Source: Deefgea piscis
Lineage (GTDB): Bacteria; Pseudomonadota; Gammaproteobacteria; Burkholderiales; Chitinibacteraceae
Assembly (NCBI RefSeq): GCF_013284055.1
Contig: NZ_CP054143.1
Location: 682,001-746,000 of the forward strand
Direction of reading: 5' to 3'
Length of the DNA stretch: 64,000 nt
The position numbers were made by a program, and so were the translations under genes. The notes below the pieces were generated by a model that was not told the origin of the DNA, did not search any database, and worked only from the letters and a program-made list of their open reading frames with translations. Each line of letters opens with the position of its first letter. Positions within the stretch are counted from its first letter, which is position 1. Below, in pieces: positions 33,688 through 43,623 of this stretch.

Positions 33688-35820
33688 ATGACCCGATTTC
33701 GTCTTATATTAAGTTTAATTTGTCTGGTCTTACTGGCTAATTTTAGTTTGATGGTGCACTTCGAATTAAAACAAAAGCAAGAGCTCAGCCGCACCAATCA
33801 ACTCGGTCTGGACAATCAACTTTGGCAATTTTTTCAACTTAATAATGAATACCAGCGCCTACGCGAAGCGGTTGAACACGGCAGTGCCGCGCAGCTGGAC
33901 AACGTCAAGATGCGCTTTGATATTTACTACAGCCGCATCGATAGCATCGCCAAAAATGAGGTTGAAGACTCGGCATTTTTTAAAAATACCCCCTTGCAAC
34001 ATCGCTACATCGATCCGCTAAAAACCTATATTGATCGCGCCGCCAACCTACTTGAACAACAGCCGATCAGTCGTGCCGCGTGGAAAGAGTTTCAGGCCCA
34101 AACCCTAGCGCAACAAGAAGCGGTGAACAATCTCATTCAAGAGGCACGCACGCAAGACGCGTTGGCCATGGAAAAATATCAGCAAAATATTGCGCATTGG
34201 AGTGAGCTACGCATCATATTGGCAGTGATTCAAGTTTTACTACTGATTATTAGTGCCTCATTAGGGCTGTATGCGCTATGGCGCTCAGAGCACAGCCGTA
34301 AACAACTGGCCGAAACGGCGCAATCTTTACAAGAAGCGCGCCAACAAGCCGATGTGGCCAATGCCGCCAAAAGCCAATTCTTAGCGCATATTAGCCATGA
34401 AATTCGCACCCCTCTGACCTCGATTCTTGGCTATACCGACCGCCTTTCCCGCAAAAAAAATATCGCCCCAGAGGATTTAAAAGAAATCGGCTACATCGCC
34501 AATAGTGGCGCGCATTTATTGAGCCTATTAAATAATGTGCTGGATTTTTCCAAATCGGAGCAAAACAAACTCAGTTTGTTAAATGAATCGCTCAATTTAA
34601 AACAGCTCAAACAAGAGCTAGAAACCATGTTTGCAATGATGGCCAGAGCCAAATCAATTCAATTTAATATCAGTTTGGCCGCTGATTTACCCAGCAATGT
34701 GAATATCGACGCGGGAAAATTCCGGCAAATTTTAATTAATTTAATTGGTAATGCCCTCAAATTTACTGATTCTGGATCCATCAACGTTCATTTTTATGGG
34801 CAAAAATTAGCGCATGACTATCAACTCAATGCCGCGGTAAAAGACACTGGCTGCGGCATTAAGCTGGCCGATCAAGCGCGTATTTTTTTACCTTTTGAGC
34901 AAAGTGAATCTGGGCAACTTGCCGGAGGAACGGGGCTGGGCTTAGCACTCAGCCGCGATTTTGCCAACTTAATGCAAGGCAATATTCGCTTTACCAGTCG
35001 CGTAGGCCAAGGCAGTGAGTTTATTGTTAGCGTAAAAACACAAATTATCGCCGCGCTGTTAGCCCCTACCCCTGAAGCGCCCCCAGTCAAGCTCACGCTC
35101 GACGCCGAATCGCTAAATCAGCGCCTCATCTTAGTGGTTGAAGACCAAGCGGTTAACCGTGAAATGATCTGTGAAATCTTGCATGACTTTGGCGCTCAAA
35201 CACTAGAAGCGGCCAACGGCAAAGAAGGCTTACAGCAAGTCGCACTGCATCCAGACATTGACGACATTATTATGGATTACCAAATGCCAGAAATGAACGG
35301 CATGACCGCCGCCCGCTGCTTACGCGAGCAAGGCTGGCTCAAGCCGATTTATCTCGTTTCGGCCAGCCCATTGAGTGAATTACAACTCGCGCCAGACTTT
35401 GCTGCTTTTAGTGGTCATCTCAGAAAACCATTTAAAATCGACGACATTATTCAATTACTCAATCGTCAATACATTGACGAGCAAAGCCAACCCGATAACT
35501 TATCGCTACTCGATGCACGCACCGCAATGCAGCGCCTTGGCTTTTCGCCTGTACGGTTTTGGAGTCTATGTAATAAAGGTTTATTGCGGCTCAAAGCACT
35601 TGAAAGTGAATACCAAATGGCGATCGAGCAACACGCTAAACACGACGCAATACGGCATGCACACAGTGCCAAGGGGATTGCCCAGCAAATTGGCGCTAAT
35701 TTACTCGGGCATTATTGGGCGCAATTGGAAATCGAGCCCGACTCACATTCCATCCAAACGCTAATTGAATTACGTCGTCGCACTCAGCAAGCGGCGCAAG
35801 AGCAAGCCACTAAGGTTTAA
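33688..35820 (+). CDS. Hybrid sensor histidine kinase (HisKA-HATPase-REC-HPt)
   Basis: A 710-residue membrane kinase. Two transmembrane helices (about residues 5-22 and 174-196) enclose a periplasmic helical domain of about 150 residues. A coiled-coil linker leads to HisKA with phospho-acceptor His237 in ISHEIRTPLTS, a HATPase domain with NLIGNALKFTDSG, DTGCGIKLADQARIF and GGTGLGLALSRDF, then a receiver with Asp530 in IIMDYQMPEMNG, and a C-terminal HPt module with His659 in RHAHSAKGIAQQIGA. The C-terminal phosphotransfer domain implies a relay to a response regulator encoded elsewhere. It is cotranslated with the SUOX-fold protein upstream, likely its ligand sensor. The stop overlaps the converging GNAT gene by 11 bases. 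Confidence 0.92.
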   Translation: MTRFRLILSLICLVLLANFSLMVHFELKQKQELSRTNQLGLDNQLWQFFQLNNEYQRLREAVEHGSAAQLDNVKMRFDIYYSRIDSIAKNEVEDSAFFKNTPLQHRYIDPLKTYIDRAANLLEQQPISRAAWKEFQAQTLAQQEAVNNLIQEARTQDALAMEKYQQNIAHWSELRIILAVIQVLLLIISASLGLYALWRSEHSRKQLAETAQSLQEARQQADVANAAKSQFLAHISHEIRTPLTSILGYTDRLSRKKNIAPEDLKEIGYIANSGAHLLSLLNNVLDFSKSEQNKLSLLNESLNLKQLKQELETMFAMMARAKSIQFNISLAADLPSNVNIDAGKFRQILINLIGNALKFTDSGSINVHFYGQKLAHDYQLNAAVKDTGCGIKLADQARIFLPFEQSESGQLAGGTGLGLALSRDFANLMQGNIRFTSRVGQGSEFIVSVKTQIIAALLAPTPEAPPVKLTLDAESLNQRLILVVEDQAVNREMICEILHDFGAQTLEAANGKEGLQQVALHPDIDDIIMDYQMPEMNGMTAARCLREQGWLKPIYLVSASPLSELQLAPDFAAFSGHLRKPFKIDDIIQLLNRQYIDEQSQPDNLSLLDARTAMQRLGFSPVRFWSLCNKGLLRLKALESEYQMAIEQHAKHDAIRHAHSAKGIAQQIGANLLGHYWAQLEIEPDSHSIQTLIELRRRTQQAAQEQATKV

Positions 35821-36310
35821 TTTTTAAACCTAAAATCAGCAAATCTCGCGCAATGCCATCGAGCTCGGCGACCTCTGGCAAATGTCCCCAAAGCTTAAAA
35901 CCCTGAGTTTCAAATAAGCGGATACTCGGGGTATTGTGCCCAAAGATAAATCCAAGCAAGGTATGTAGACCAATACCCGCCGAATGTGCAATCGCCGCCT
36001 GCAATAGAAACCGCCCTAAGCCTTGCCCGCGGGCTGAGGTGGCTAAATAAATACTCACCTCCGCCGTGCCGTGGTAGGCAGGACGCCCATAAAAGCTAGA
36101 GAACGACAGCCACGCGATAATTTGCCCCGCTTGCTCAACCACCCACAGCGGGCGATCCGCTTGTTGATGCGCAGCAAACCACGCTTGCCGACTCGCCACG
36201 GTGACCGGCTCGGTATCGGCAGTGACTTGCCGCGAGGCAATGGTTGAATTATAGATGGCGACAATCTGTGCCAAATCATCCATCACCGCTAAGCGATAAT
36301 CCCAGATCAA
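35810..36310 (-). CDS. GNAT N-acetyltransferase (phosphinothricin acetyltransferase-like)
   Basis: A 166-residue protein of the Pat/Bar branch of GNAT enzymes: RLAVMDDLAQIVAIYNSTIA at the N-terminus, the acetyl-CoA loop ARGQGLGRFLLQAAI at about 95-109, and LLGFIFGHNTPSIRLFETQGF. Such enzymes acetylate L-amino acids like methionine sulfoximine or phosphinothricin, often a side activity. The substrate cannot be told. It ends inside the end of the kinase gene on the other strand. Confidence 0.85.
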   Translation of the reverse strand: MIWDYRLAVMDDLAQIVAIYNSTIASRQVTADTEPVTVASRQAWFAAHQQADRPLWVVEQAGQIIAWLSFSSFYGRPAYHGTAEVSIYLATSARGQGLGRFLLQAAIAHSAGIGLHTLLGFIFGHNTPSIRLFETQGFKLWGHLPEVAELDGIARDLLILGLKIKP

Positions 36311-36447
36311 AATAATGCTCCTACAAAAACGCTGCCGTGCGGTGCGATCCGCGCGACAAAACCAAACATTGATGCCAATCCATCATTGGAGCATACCAGA
36401 CAACGAGCCCCGCTTCGGCGTGGTAAAGTTTGGTTTTTGCAGCCGAG

Positions 36448-36924
36448 TTATAGGCCTTTAGGCGCAATATTCTTAATCGTCGCCCATTCTCCGGTGGCAA
36501 CTTTTAAATTGGATGACACATCCACTAACCAGCTTTTTTGTACTTCTTTATTTTGCAGCACAAATAGATAGCCATCGACAATCCGCCATGCCATTGGATC
36601 GCTATCGAGCTTTTTGCTTTTTGCGACGCCCATCGCGCAAAACCCACCAAATTTAGGCGCAAATTGACTGGCGTTGGCTTTGAATTTGGCCATATTTTCT
36701 TTGCTAGCAAAGTAATAAGTGCCACCTTCAAAGCTCACGCTATAGTCTTTATTACCCTGCACTGGCCGGCCGCTAAAATAAGACACTGGATCGTAGCCAT
36801 CTAAGACCAGACCTTTGTCATTCAAATTCACCGGGCGATTAGAACTGGCATCAAAAGCAGCCACAGAAAGTGATAGGCCCATCAAAATGGCCAAGGCGGT
36901 AGAACGGATCAAGACTGAAGCCAT
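36448..36924 (-). CDS. YHS domain-containing exported protein
   Basis: A 158-residue protein with a signal peptide (IRSTALAILMGLSLSVAA-F) and a YHS domain: LDGYDPVSYFSGRPVQGNKDYSV, YYFASKENMAKFKANASQFAPKFGGFCAMGVA. YHS modules bind metals or occur in metal-related proteins; here a single Cys (GFCAMG) remains. The function is unknown. AAGGA precedes the ATG. It stands alone between the GNAT gene and the ABC-2 operon. Confidence 0.85.
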   Translation of the reverse strand: MASVLIRSTALAILMGLSLSVAAFDASSNRPVNLNDKGLVLDGYDPVSYFSGRPVQGNKDYSVSFEGGTYYFASKENMAKFKANASQFAPKFGGFCAMGVAKSKKLDSDPMAWRIVDGYLFVLQNKEVQKSWLVDVSSNLKVATGEWATIKNIAPKGL

Positions 36925-37063
36925 ATAGAATCCTTACGAATTACCGGTACATGAAACTGACGGCGGCAATTAGGCCAGAGTCATGTAGTAAGCGTCAATT
37001 CAAATACAAAACACTGTATAGAAACCACACACTTCTTACTTGAGTCTTCTGCAACTCTAGAAG

Positions 37064-37855
37064 CTAGCCTCCCGCACCGGCGTAACGCCGCATTCCTCGT
37101 TGCCACATGCCATTTAATAAGCCGACACAAATCACCGCCAAAGCAGCCATGCCCAGCACAGTCAGCGGCAAACTAGCGTTGCGAAGTAGCGCTTGGCACG
37201 GCCACCACACCGTACCGGCCAGTGGCAAGGCCATAAAAACCATTGTTGCCAATTTAGGAAATAAATCCAGCGGATACCGCGACATATCGGTGAGTTTTCC
37301 CGTCATAGAAAACACCGGATCAGATTCTCCAATCCAAAAACACGTCGAAATCGCCGCTAAATTAATCACCCACAGCACCAGCGCCGATAGCGGCAGCAAC
37401 AACACAAATCCAAGGTAAAACAGTGGCTCGAGCAATAAAGGACTGCCCCACAGACCAAATAGGCAATACGCCAAACCAATGGCCAGCACCACAAAGCCTT
37501 GCGGATGAAAACGCTCTAGCGCCAGCAGCAAGAGTGGATTGGCAGGACGAGTATAAAAACGCAAAAACGCCCCGGTTTTGAGCCAATGTTCCAGCCAAAA
37601 CATGCCGTTATAACAGCCACTTTGCGGCGCAAAAATGCAGAACATAAAACCCTGCATAAAGATCAATTCACCGCGATGCCAACCGGCAATCGTTCCGGTA
37701 GCACCGAGCATAAAATACAGCGTGGCTGCCGTTGATAGCGAAGTCGCCGCCACCCCCAAAATCATCAGCGCAAAATCGGCTCGATTTTCTAACCGCGCTC
37801 GCGCTTCCGAACCCAACATGCGCCGATAAGCACGCCAAAATGGACTTAATGTCAT
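37064..37855 (-). CDS. ABC-2 type exporter permease (second subunit)
   Basis: A 263-residue inner-membrane protein with about six helices, of the DUF990/COG3694 permease type: FWRAYRRMLGSEARARLENRADFALMI at the N-terminus, FMQGFMFCIF and the C-terminal YPLDLFPKLATMVFMALPLAG. It is the last gene of the ATPase-permease-permease operon and begins three bases after its partner ends. Substrate unknown; related systems are annotated as efflux or as uncharacterised ABC-2 transporters. Confidence 0.83.
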   Translation of the reverse strand: MTLSPFWRAYRRMLGSEARARLENRADFALMILGVAATSLSTAATLYFMLGATGTIAGWHRGELIFMQGFMFCIFAPQSGCYNGMFWLEHWLKTGAFLRFYTRPANPLLLLALERFHPQGFVVLAIGLAYCLFGLWGSPLLLEPLFYLGFVLLLPLSALVLWVINLAAISTCFWIGESDPVFSMTGKLTDMSRYPLDLFPKLATMVFMALPLAGTVWWPCQALLRNASLPLTVLGMAALAVICVGLLNGMWQRGMRRYAGAGG

Positions 37856-37858
37856 GAT

Positions 37859-38647
37859 TTACGCTCCAAACACAATCAGTTTTCGCAGCACCACGCGCCC
37901 TGCCAATGCCGCAGCAAAAACAAAGCCCAGCGCCCACGCCGCTTGGATCAATAGCGGTTGCACGCTCACAATATCGCCATTGATGTAGCCGACTGGGGTA
38001 TTAAAAAAGTGCCCAAACGGCAGGTAGGCCAAAACCTCGCGAAACTCAGCTGGGAAAAACGCCATCGGCATCAATGCCCCGCCCAGAAACATCACCACCG
38101 CGTCTTTGCTGGCGGTGATGCCCCATAAATCGGTGGCAATAAATCCCGCCAAAGCGACCACAAAATCGATGCAAAACAACAAGACAAACGACAAAGCAAT
38201 CGACGCCAGTGCCAACGGAATCGTTTTCGGCGTCAGACTTAAATCGAAATACCATAAAAACAGTGCAAACGCTGGCAAGATATAAGTCGCTTTGGCCAGA
38301 GCGCGTCCCAAAGAAATAGCGAACTGCCGCAGCGGTAATGACATCGGCTGAATCAATTGCGTGGCCACTTCGCCCGAGCGAATTTCCCGCGCCAGCCGCC
38401 AATCCGTACCGACGGGCAAAAAAGCCAACAGCGTTTGCGCCACCAACACATGCAGCACCGCGCTATTAAACGTCATCCCCGCCCGTGTAGGGCTTTCGGC
38501 ATACAGCGCGGCCCACAGGTAATACAACAACCACATCGCAATCAAATAACCGATCGTCACCAACCAGCGACCTTTGCGATCGGTTGCCACGAGGCGCGCA
38601 CTGCCCCATGCCAGCGCGGTACACGCTTTGAATGGAATACCTAACAT
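37859..38647 (-). CDS. ABC-2 type exporter permease (first subunit)
   Basis: A 262-residue permease of the COG4587 type with about six helices: RWLVTIGYLIAMWLLYYLWAALY, the REIRSGEVATQLIQPMSLPL coupling segment, and GGALMPMAFFPAEFREVLAYLPFGHFFNTPVGY. Its start overlaps the ATPase stop by seven bases, so the two are translationally coupled. It pairs with the 37064 gene as a heterodimer. Confidence 0.84.
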   Translation of the reverse strand: MLGIPFKACTALAWGSARLVATDRKGRWLVTIGYLIAMWLLYYLWAALYAESPTRAGMTFNSAVLHVLVAQTLLAFLPVGTDWRLAREIRSGEVATQLIQPMSLPLRQFAISLGRALAKATYILPAFALFLWYFDLSLTPKTIPLALASIALSFVLLFCIDFVVALAGFIATDLWGITASKDAVVMFLGGALMPMAFFPAEFREVLAYLPFGHFFNTPVGYINGDIVSVQPLLIQAAWALGFVFAAALAGRVVLRKLIVFGA

Positions 38648-39645
38648 ACCGCCTCCGCTTGATTGGCTAGATAAAATCCATGCAGCAATTCTTCAAATTC
38701 TTGCTCCACCGGTTTGAGCTCGCTCACTGAATACGGCGCGAGTAATTGCATCAACTCGGCAAATGGCAAGGTATCGTGGCGGGCGATTTCTAGCCATTCA
38801 CCACGTAAACGCACCGGCAGCGCCGAATGATGCGCACGCAGTTGCGTTTCAGCGGCAGCGACCAACTCAGGATGCAAACGCGCTGCCCACCAGCGACCAT
38901 CACCGGCGTGCGACCGAAAATCGGCCAAACTGCCGTCAAAGCGCAGTGTGCCTTTGTCGATCAACAGCAATCGCTGCGTCAGCCGCTCAATGTCGCCCAC
39001 ATCATGCGAAGTAATCAGCACCGTGGTGCCCGATTCTTGATTCAGTTTGCGAATCAAACCGCGCATTCTCGATTTCATCTCAAGATCGAGCCCAATGGTT
39101 GGCTCATCTAAAAACACCACGTCGGGGCTATGCAAAAAGGCGGCGGCAATTTCACATAACATCCGTTGCCCGAGTGACAAGGTGCGCACGGGGCGATGAT
39201 AAAATTCATCCAACAGAGCCTCACGGCGAAATAAATCCAATCGCGCATTAAACGCCGCCTGCGGCACGTCAAACAAAGCCTGCAAAATTTCAAACGAATC
39301 TTTTACTGGCAAATCCCACCACAGCTGACTGCGCTGGCCAAATACCACGCCAATTTTCTTGACGTATTTAACTCTATCCCTTTGTGGATGAAATCCAGCG
39401 ACCAATACCCTGCCTGAGCTGGGTTCTAAAATCCCAGTTAACATTTTGATCGTGGTGGATTTACCTGCGCCATTGGGCCCCACCAAACCAACGCACTCGC
39501 CAGCGGCGATATTAAAATTCACCTCGCTCACCGAGAGTTTGTCTTCATAGTTAGCACGCACTAAATGCTTTAAACGCTCGGCCCAATTTTTGGGGGCAAT
39601 GGGCGTGCGGTACACACGGCTTAGGTTTTCAACTTGAATCAGCAT
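38641..39645 (-). CDS. ABC exporter ATP-binding protein (COG4586 type)
   Basis: A 334-residue ATPase with Walker A GPNGAGKSTT near residue 55, a Q-loop at FGQRSQLWWDLPVKDSF, signature LSLGQRML, Walker B DVVFLDEPTIGLD, and H-loop ITSHDVGDIERL. The family trait is the long N-terminal lead (LSRVYRTPIAPKNWAERLKHLV) before the nucleotide domain and a C-terminal extension of about 90 residues. AGGAG lies before the ATG. It heads the three-gene operon. Confidence 0.9.
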   Translation of the reverse strand: MLIQVENLSRVYRTPIAPKNWAERLKHLVRANYEDKLSVSEVNFNIAAGECVGLVGPNGAGKSTTIKMLTGILEPSSGRVLVAGFHPQRDRVKYVKKIGVVFGQRSQLWWDLPVKDSFEILQALFDVPQAAFNARLDLFRREALLDEFYHRPVRTLSLGQRMLCEIAAAFLHSPDVVFLDEPTIGLDLEMKSRMRGLIRKLNQESGTTVLITSHDVGDIERLTQRLLLIDKGTLRFDGSLADFRSHAGDGRWWAARLHPELVAAAETQLRAHHSALPVRLRGEWLEIARHDTLPFAELMQLLAPYSVSELKPVEQEFEELLHGFYLANQAEAVC

Positions 39646-39660
39646 GGACTGCTCCTGTAA

Positions 39661-39686
39661 GTCGGGTTAGCTTAGCGTTACCCGAC
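39661..39686. repeat. REP-like hairpin GTCGGGTTA...TTACCCGAC
   Basis: GTCGGGT and ACCCGAC (39661-39667, 39680-39686) flank a 12-base centre TAGCTTAGCGTT. This is the form of a widespread intergenic repeat seen in many proteobacterial genomes. It lies 15 bases upstream of the ATPase gene; no second copy occurs in this window. Confidence 0.6.
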
Positions 39687-40059
39687 AACGTTCTCGTCGG
39701 GCGAAGCCAAACGATGATGACTTCACCTGCCGCCAAAAATAGCGCTCAATCCAAAACGAAAGCCCATTGACTGGCCTTGCTGCGGGATGAATGACAGGTG
39801 AGTTTCAGACAAACTATTTAATGGGCGAAATGACCGCGCTAGGGATTAAACCGGCTCACCCTTGCGGCCATCGCAGCCATCACCCGTTCGCAAAGTGCCT
39901 ACCGCAATCCTTGCGTGGCGAGGTCGATGAAGTGGGTATTGAGATTGCTAGACTTTAGCGATAAGCCGCAGAAAGTTTTCATATAGATTACGGGCTTGTT
40001 TGTTTGGTGAAAATGTTGCAATATGACATTTGATTTGTCAAAAACTCACATCGCATCTT
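39687..40059. other. Intergenic region before the AraC regulator, no recognised gene
   Basis: About 370 bases with no supported gene. It holds short ORFs without ribosome sites (a 45-codon frame near 39821), stem-forming stretches and, just before the AraC start, a TGACA/TGTCA dyad at 40024-40040. The text does not match any riboswitch core I know. It may be decayed repeat sequence. Confidence 0.5.
40024..40040. promoter_or_regulatory. TGACA-N7-TGTCA dyad before the AraC gene
   Basis: A 5-bp inverted repeat, 20 bases before the ATG at 40060, at a place suited to autoregulation. Short and unproven. Confidence 0.25.
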
Positions 40060-40959
40060 ATGGCCCTCATTTACCGCGAACGACTCGACATTGGCCCTGA
40101 TTCGCCGCAGATCATGGTCGGCACGCACGTGTTTCACAAAGAGCCGTATCCACCACTCCGCGATCGGGGCATTTTGATTTGCGGCATCAGCGAAGGACGT
40201 GATTTTTTTGAAGTCGAACGTGTGGATACGCCGTGGCATGTACTGGCTTTTTGCCTAACCGGCCGCGGTGAAGTGTTTACACCCGACGGCGTAAAGCGTG
40301 GCTTTGGCGCTGGGCAATTGGCGCTGATGCCACAAGGCGTCCATAGCGGCTATCGTCGCATCGGTGACGCGCCGATGCTGCATGTGTGGTTTTTGCTACA
40401 TTGCACTTCGCGTTGGGATTTTTTGAATCGCGCACAACCGGCGATTTTCCATAGCCAAGACGGCACTGCACTACTTGACGCGCTGCGGCAGTTTCATCGC
40501 GAAGTACTGCGCTTTAATACCGGTGACGCCACGAGTTTGGCGGTGCCTGCGCTGGACTATTTATGCCTGCAATTAGAGCGCGCCACCAAAGCGTTAAGCA
40601 GCAAACAAGGCTGGAGCGAGCAATTAGAACAGCTATTTGCCCATGCACAAAAAAACTTGCAACACGATTGGAGCAACGCAGCCTTAGCGGCGCAACTACA
40701 CATCACCACCACGCATTTGCATCGCTTATGCACGCAGCATTTGGGTGAAACGCCGAATAAGATTGTGTTTCGGATGAAAATGAATCAAGCCAAAGAACTG
40801 CTGATGCATGGCATCAGCGTTGGCGAGGTGGCTCGCATTACGGGCTATCAAGAAATCGCTAGTTTTTCGCGGCGTTTTCGCCAGCATTTTGGCTACAACC
40901 CTAGCCAAGTGCTCGGCAAGCACCTCGCCAGCGCGGGACATCAGCAGATTTGGGATTGA
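40060..40959 (+). CDS. AraC-family transcriptional regulator
   Basis: A 299-residue regulator with an N-terminal cupin-like sensor (about residues 20-120: HVLAFCLTGRGEVFTPDGVKRG, LALMPQGVHSGYRR) and two helix-turn-helix motifs at the C-terminus (NAALAAQLHITTTHLHRLC and SVGEVARITGYQEIASFSRRF, with the family FGYNPSQV end). A TTG at 40030 opens the frame earlier, but the ATG at 40060 gives a normal N-terminus. Its target is unknown; the divergent ABC-2 operon is a candidate. Confidence 0.88.
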   Translation: MALIYRERLDIGPDSPQIMVGTHVFHKEPYPPLRDRGILICGISEGRDFFEVERVDTPWHVLAFCLTGRGEVFTPDGVKRGFGAGQLALMPQGVHSGYRRIGDAPMLHVWFLLHCTSRWDFLNRAQPAIFHSQDGTALLDALRQFHREVLRFNTGDATSLAVPALDYLCLQLERATKALSSKQGWSEQLEQLFAHAQKNLQHDWSNAALAAQLHITTTHLHRLCTQHLGETPNKIVFRMKMNQAKELLMHGISVGEVARITGYQEIASFSRRFRQHFGYNPSQVLGKHLASAGHQQIWD

Positions 40960-41026
40960 ATCTAGTCTCAAGCCCTAGCTTGGAAAAAGTAAAGTTTAAT
41001 GGGTATATTGCTAAAGCCCATAAGCA

Positions 41027-41800
41027 TCAAGCGCCAAGCAGCAATACCCTCTCGGTATTTTGTGTACATGCCGCGGCTAAGTCGGCGACGTCTATCCCGC
41101 GCAGCGCGGCGAGTTCGCTGGCGATTTTCGGCAATTGCGCTGGCTCATTGCGCTGTGGCGGATGACCCGCTAGCCAGCTTGGTGCCATATCCGGCGCATC
41201 GGTTTCCAGCACCAGCGAGGCCAGCGGTAAAGTCGCGGCTAAACGCCGAATGCGCTGTGAGCCGCTATACGTCAGCGCGCCACCAAAGCCCAAACAAAAC
41301 CCCAGCTTGATAAATTCAGCGGCTTGCTGCTCGCTGCCATTAAACGCATGCGCAATCCCCCCCTTCACCCGCCATTTGCGCAAATATTTGAGCACCTGAT
41401 CTTGGCTGCGGCGAATATGCACAATCACTGGTAAATCATAATCTCGGGCGATTTTGAGCTGCGCCTCAAAAAAATAAATTTGCCGCTCGGCATTGAGCTC
41501 AGGCAGATAAAAATCCAGGCCGATCTCGCCAACGGCAACGGCAAACCCTAAATCCAGTTGTTGCCGCAGCATGGCCAAATGTTCAGCTTGATGCTGCGCG
41601 GTATAAATCGGATGCAAACCCAAAGCAATATGCGCGCCATATTGCACACGCATCTGCTGCGTAGCTTGAAAGGTGGCGGCTGACACGCTGGGTACCAGCC
41701 AACGCGTCACGCCAGCGTCGATGGCACGCACGACGACCTCGGCTCGATCAGCGTCAAATTCAGGTGCGTCAAGATGACAATGGCTGTCAAAAAATGTCAT
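41027..41800 (-). CDS. TatD-family metal-dependent hydrolase (YjjV-like)
   Basis: A 257-residue TIM-barrel hydrolase: metal motif FDSHCHLDAPEF at residues 4-15, ALGLHPIY near 60, VGEIGLDFY near 92, VIVHIRRSQDQVLKYL near 125, GGIAHAFNGSEQQAAEFI and ETDAPDMAPSWL near 203. Family members are DNases or other metal hydrolases; the specific role is open. It is a single gene. Confidence 0.9.
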   Translation of the reverse strand: MTFFDSHCHLDAPEFDADRAEVVVRAIDAGVTRWLVPSVSAATFQATQQMRVQYGAHIALGLHPIYTAQHQAEHLAMLRQQLDLGFAVAVGEIGLDFYLPELNAERQIYFFEAQLKIARDYDLPVIVHIRRSQDQVLKYLRKWRVKGGIAHAFNGSEQQAAEFIKLGFCLGFGGALTYSGSQRIRRLAATLPLASLVLETDAPDMAPSWLAGHPPQRNEPAQLPKIASELAALRGIDVADLAAACTQNTERVLLLGA

Positions 41801-42001
41801 TTTTCATTCACTATAAAAAACACCGATACGCATCAAAAATGCCGGATGTTCGGCAAATTGGCGGTAAAAAATCCGACAAAAAACCAAACCTTTCACGCAA
41901 CAAAATAAAAACAAATAAATATGCAAGGTAAATACAGCTTGCCCTTACAAAACAAACAGCTATCGTAACAGAATCAAGTTTGCTCATAGGGCTCAACGAC
42001 C

Positions 42002-43618
42002 ATGAAAATCGTACACAAACTGATCATTTTGATCTTAATTGCCTCGCTAGATTTGCTGGTGATTTCTGGCCTTAGCTACAAACATTTTAACGAAATCAAA
42101 ACCGCCAGTTACGAGGTAACAGACAACATTCTGCCGTCGATTGTGGCATTGGCGGATGCGCAGTATCAGTACTCTGAAGCACGGCGTTTATTGGTGTTGC
42201 ATGTGGCGCAATCGGATCAAAACAAAATGCGCGCTACCGAAGAAAAGTTCCTTAAAACGATCGCCAGTGCCGAAGAAGCGCTGAAAAAATACGAAACGAT
42301 GCTGTACGACGACACCGATAAAGCCAACTTAGCAGGCATGCGAGAAAGTTTTCCTGCTTACTTCGCCGTCGCCAAAGAAATCATGGCGCTGTCGTACGCA
42401 GAAAAACCAGATGCTGCCACCTTGATGCTTGAGGAAAAACTCGTTCCTCTTGGCGCTAAAATTGACCAGGCTTTCCGCAAAACAGAACAATATAATGAAG
42501 CACTGGCCGATAAGCTGAAAAAATCCGTTAACGACACGATTGCAGCCTCGATATCGCAAAGCATCATTATCGCCATATTGTCGTTGCTGGTATTTGCTGT
42601 ACTTGGCTTGTTTATTTCACGCAGCATCACACAGCCGCTGAATGAAATGCGCCAATTTATCGTCGATTTAGGTACGCGTTTTGACTTTACCAAACGTATG
42701 CCCATCAAAAACAAAGATGAAATCGGCGAATCAGCCGTCGCACTCAATGGTCTGCTTGAGACCTTGCAAGCGAGTTTACAAAAACTCGCTCACGTTGGTA
42801 GCCAAGTCGGCGTCTGCGTCAGTGGACTCTCTAATTCCAGCTCGGAGCTGTCCAGTACTTCACGTGGCGTGAGTGAATCGGCATCGAGCATGGCCGCTGG
42901 TGTTGAGCAGGTCACAGTGAGTGTGACGCATGTGGCTGATCGTGCGCAGCAATGTGATGTCACTGCCCGAGAGGCTGGCCGTTTGGCAGGCACCGGCGGA
43001 GAAGTGATCGACAACACCATCAACAGCATCAACCAAATCGCCGACCAAGTTCGCCAATCGGCTGGGCAAATTGAAAACCTGAAAGATCGTACCAACAGCA
43101 TTACCTCGGTGGTGAATGTCATCAAAGACATTGCCGATCAAACCAATTTGCTGGCGCTCAATGCCGCCATTGAAGCGGCACGTGCTGGCGAGCTCGGCCG
43201 TGGTTTTGCGGTGGTAGCCGATGAGGTGCGTAAACTGGCCGAGCGTACTTCCAGCTCAACGCAAGAGATCACCTCCATGGTGGCCGAGATTCAAAACGAG
43301 GCCAATCATACGGTGCACACCATGCAGCAAACCGTACGCCAAGTCGATAATGGCGTCAGCATGGCGCATGAGGCCAGCACGGCAATTAGTAATATTCGCA
43401 AAAGCGCTGACGACGTTGTAGCGCAAGTGAGTGAAATCTCGAGTTCGATGCGCGAGCAAAGCACCGCCAGCGCCATGATGGCGCAACAAGTGGAACGCGT
43501 CGCACAAATGAGTGAGGAAAGTAGTAGCGTCGCCGAGCAGACCGCTTCTGAAGGTGGCCGATTAAAACGACTCGGTAATGAGCTCGATGAAGCGATTTCT
43601 CGCTACAAAGTACAGTAA
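42002..43618 (+). CDS. Methyl-accepting chemotaxis protein
   Basis: A 538-residue receptor. Two transmembrane helices (about residues 6-25 and 184-206) enclose a 4-helix-bundle periplasmic sensor; a HAMP linker follows ([18 protein letters not shown]) and then the long coiled coil with the signalling tip [19 protein letters not shown] near residue 380 and [15 protein letters not shown]. The C-terminus lacks a CheR-binding pentapeptide of NWETF type. The ligand is unknown. Two hairpins after the stop form a tandem terminator. Confidence 0.93.
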   Translation: MKIVHKLIILILIASLDLLVISGLSYKHFNEIKTASYEVTDNILPSIVALADAQYQYSEARRLLVLHVAQSDQNKMRATEEKFLKTIASAEEALKKYETMLYDDTDKANLAGMRESFPAYFAVAKEIMALSYAEKPDAATLMLEEKLVPLGAKIDQAFRKTEQYNEALADKLKKSVNDTIAASISQSIIIAILSLLVFAVLGLFISRSITQPLNEMRQFIVDLGTRFDFTKRMPIKNKDEIGESAVALNGLLETLQASLQKLAHVGSQVGVCVSGLSNSSSELSSTSRGVSESASSMAAGVEQVTVSVTHVADRAQQCDVTAREAGRLAGTGGEVIDNTINSINQIADQVRQSAGQIENLKDRTNSITSVVNVIKDIADQTNLLALNAAIEAARAGELGRGFAVVADEVRKLAERTSSSTQEITSMVAEIQNEANHTVHTMQQTVRQVDNGVSMAHEASTAISNIRKSADDVVAQVSEISSSMREQSTASAMMAQQVERVAQMSEESSSVAEQTASEGGRLKRLGNELDEAISRYKVQ

Positions 43619-43623
43619 GCATA

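Noticed and set aside
40030-40059. TTG start for the AraC regulator
   Set aside because: The ATG at 40060 gives a usual N-terminus, and the extra ten residues lie in the dyad region.
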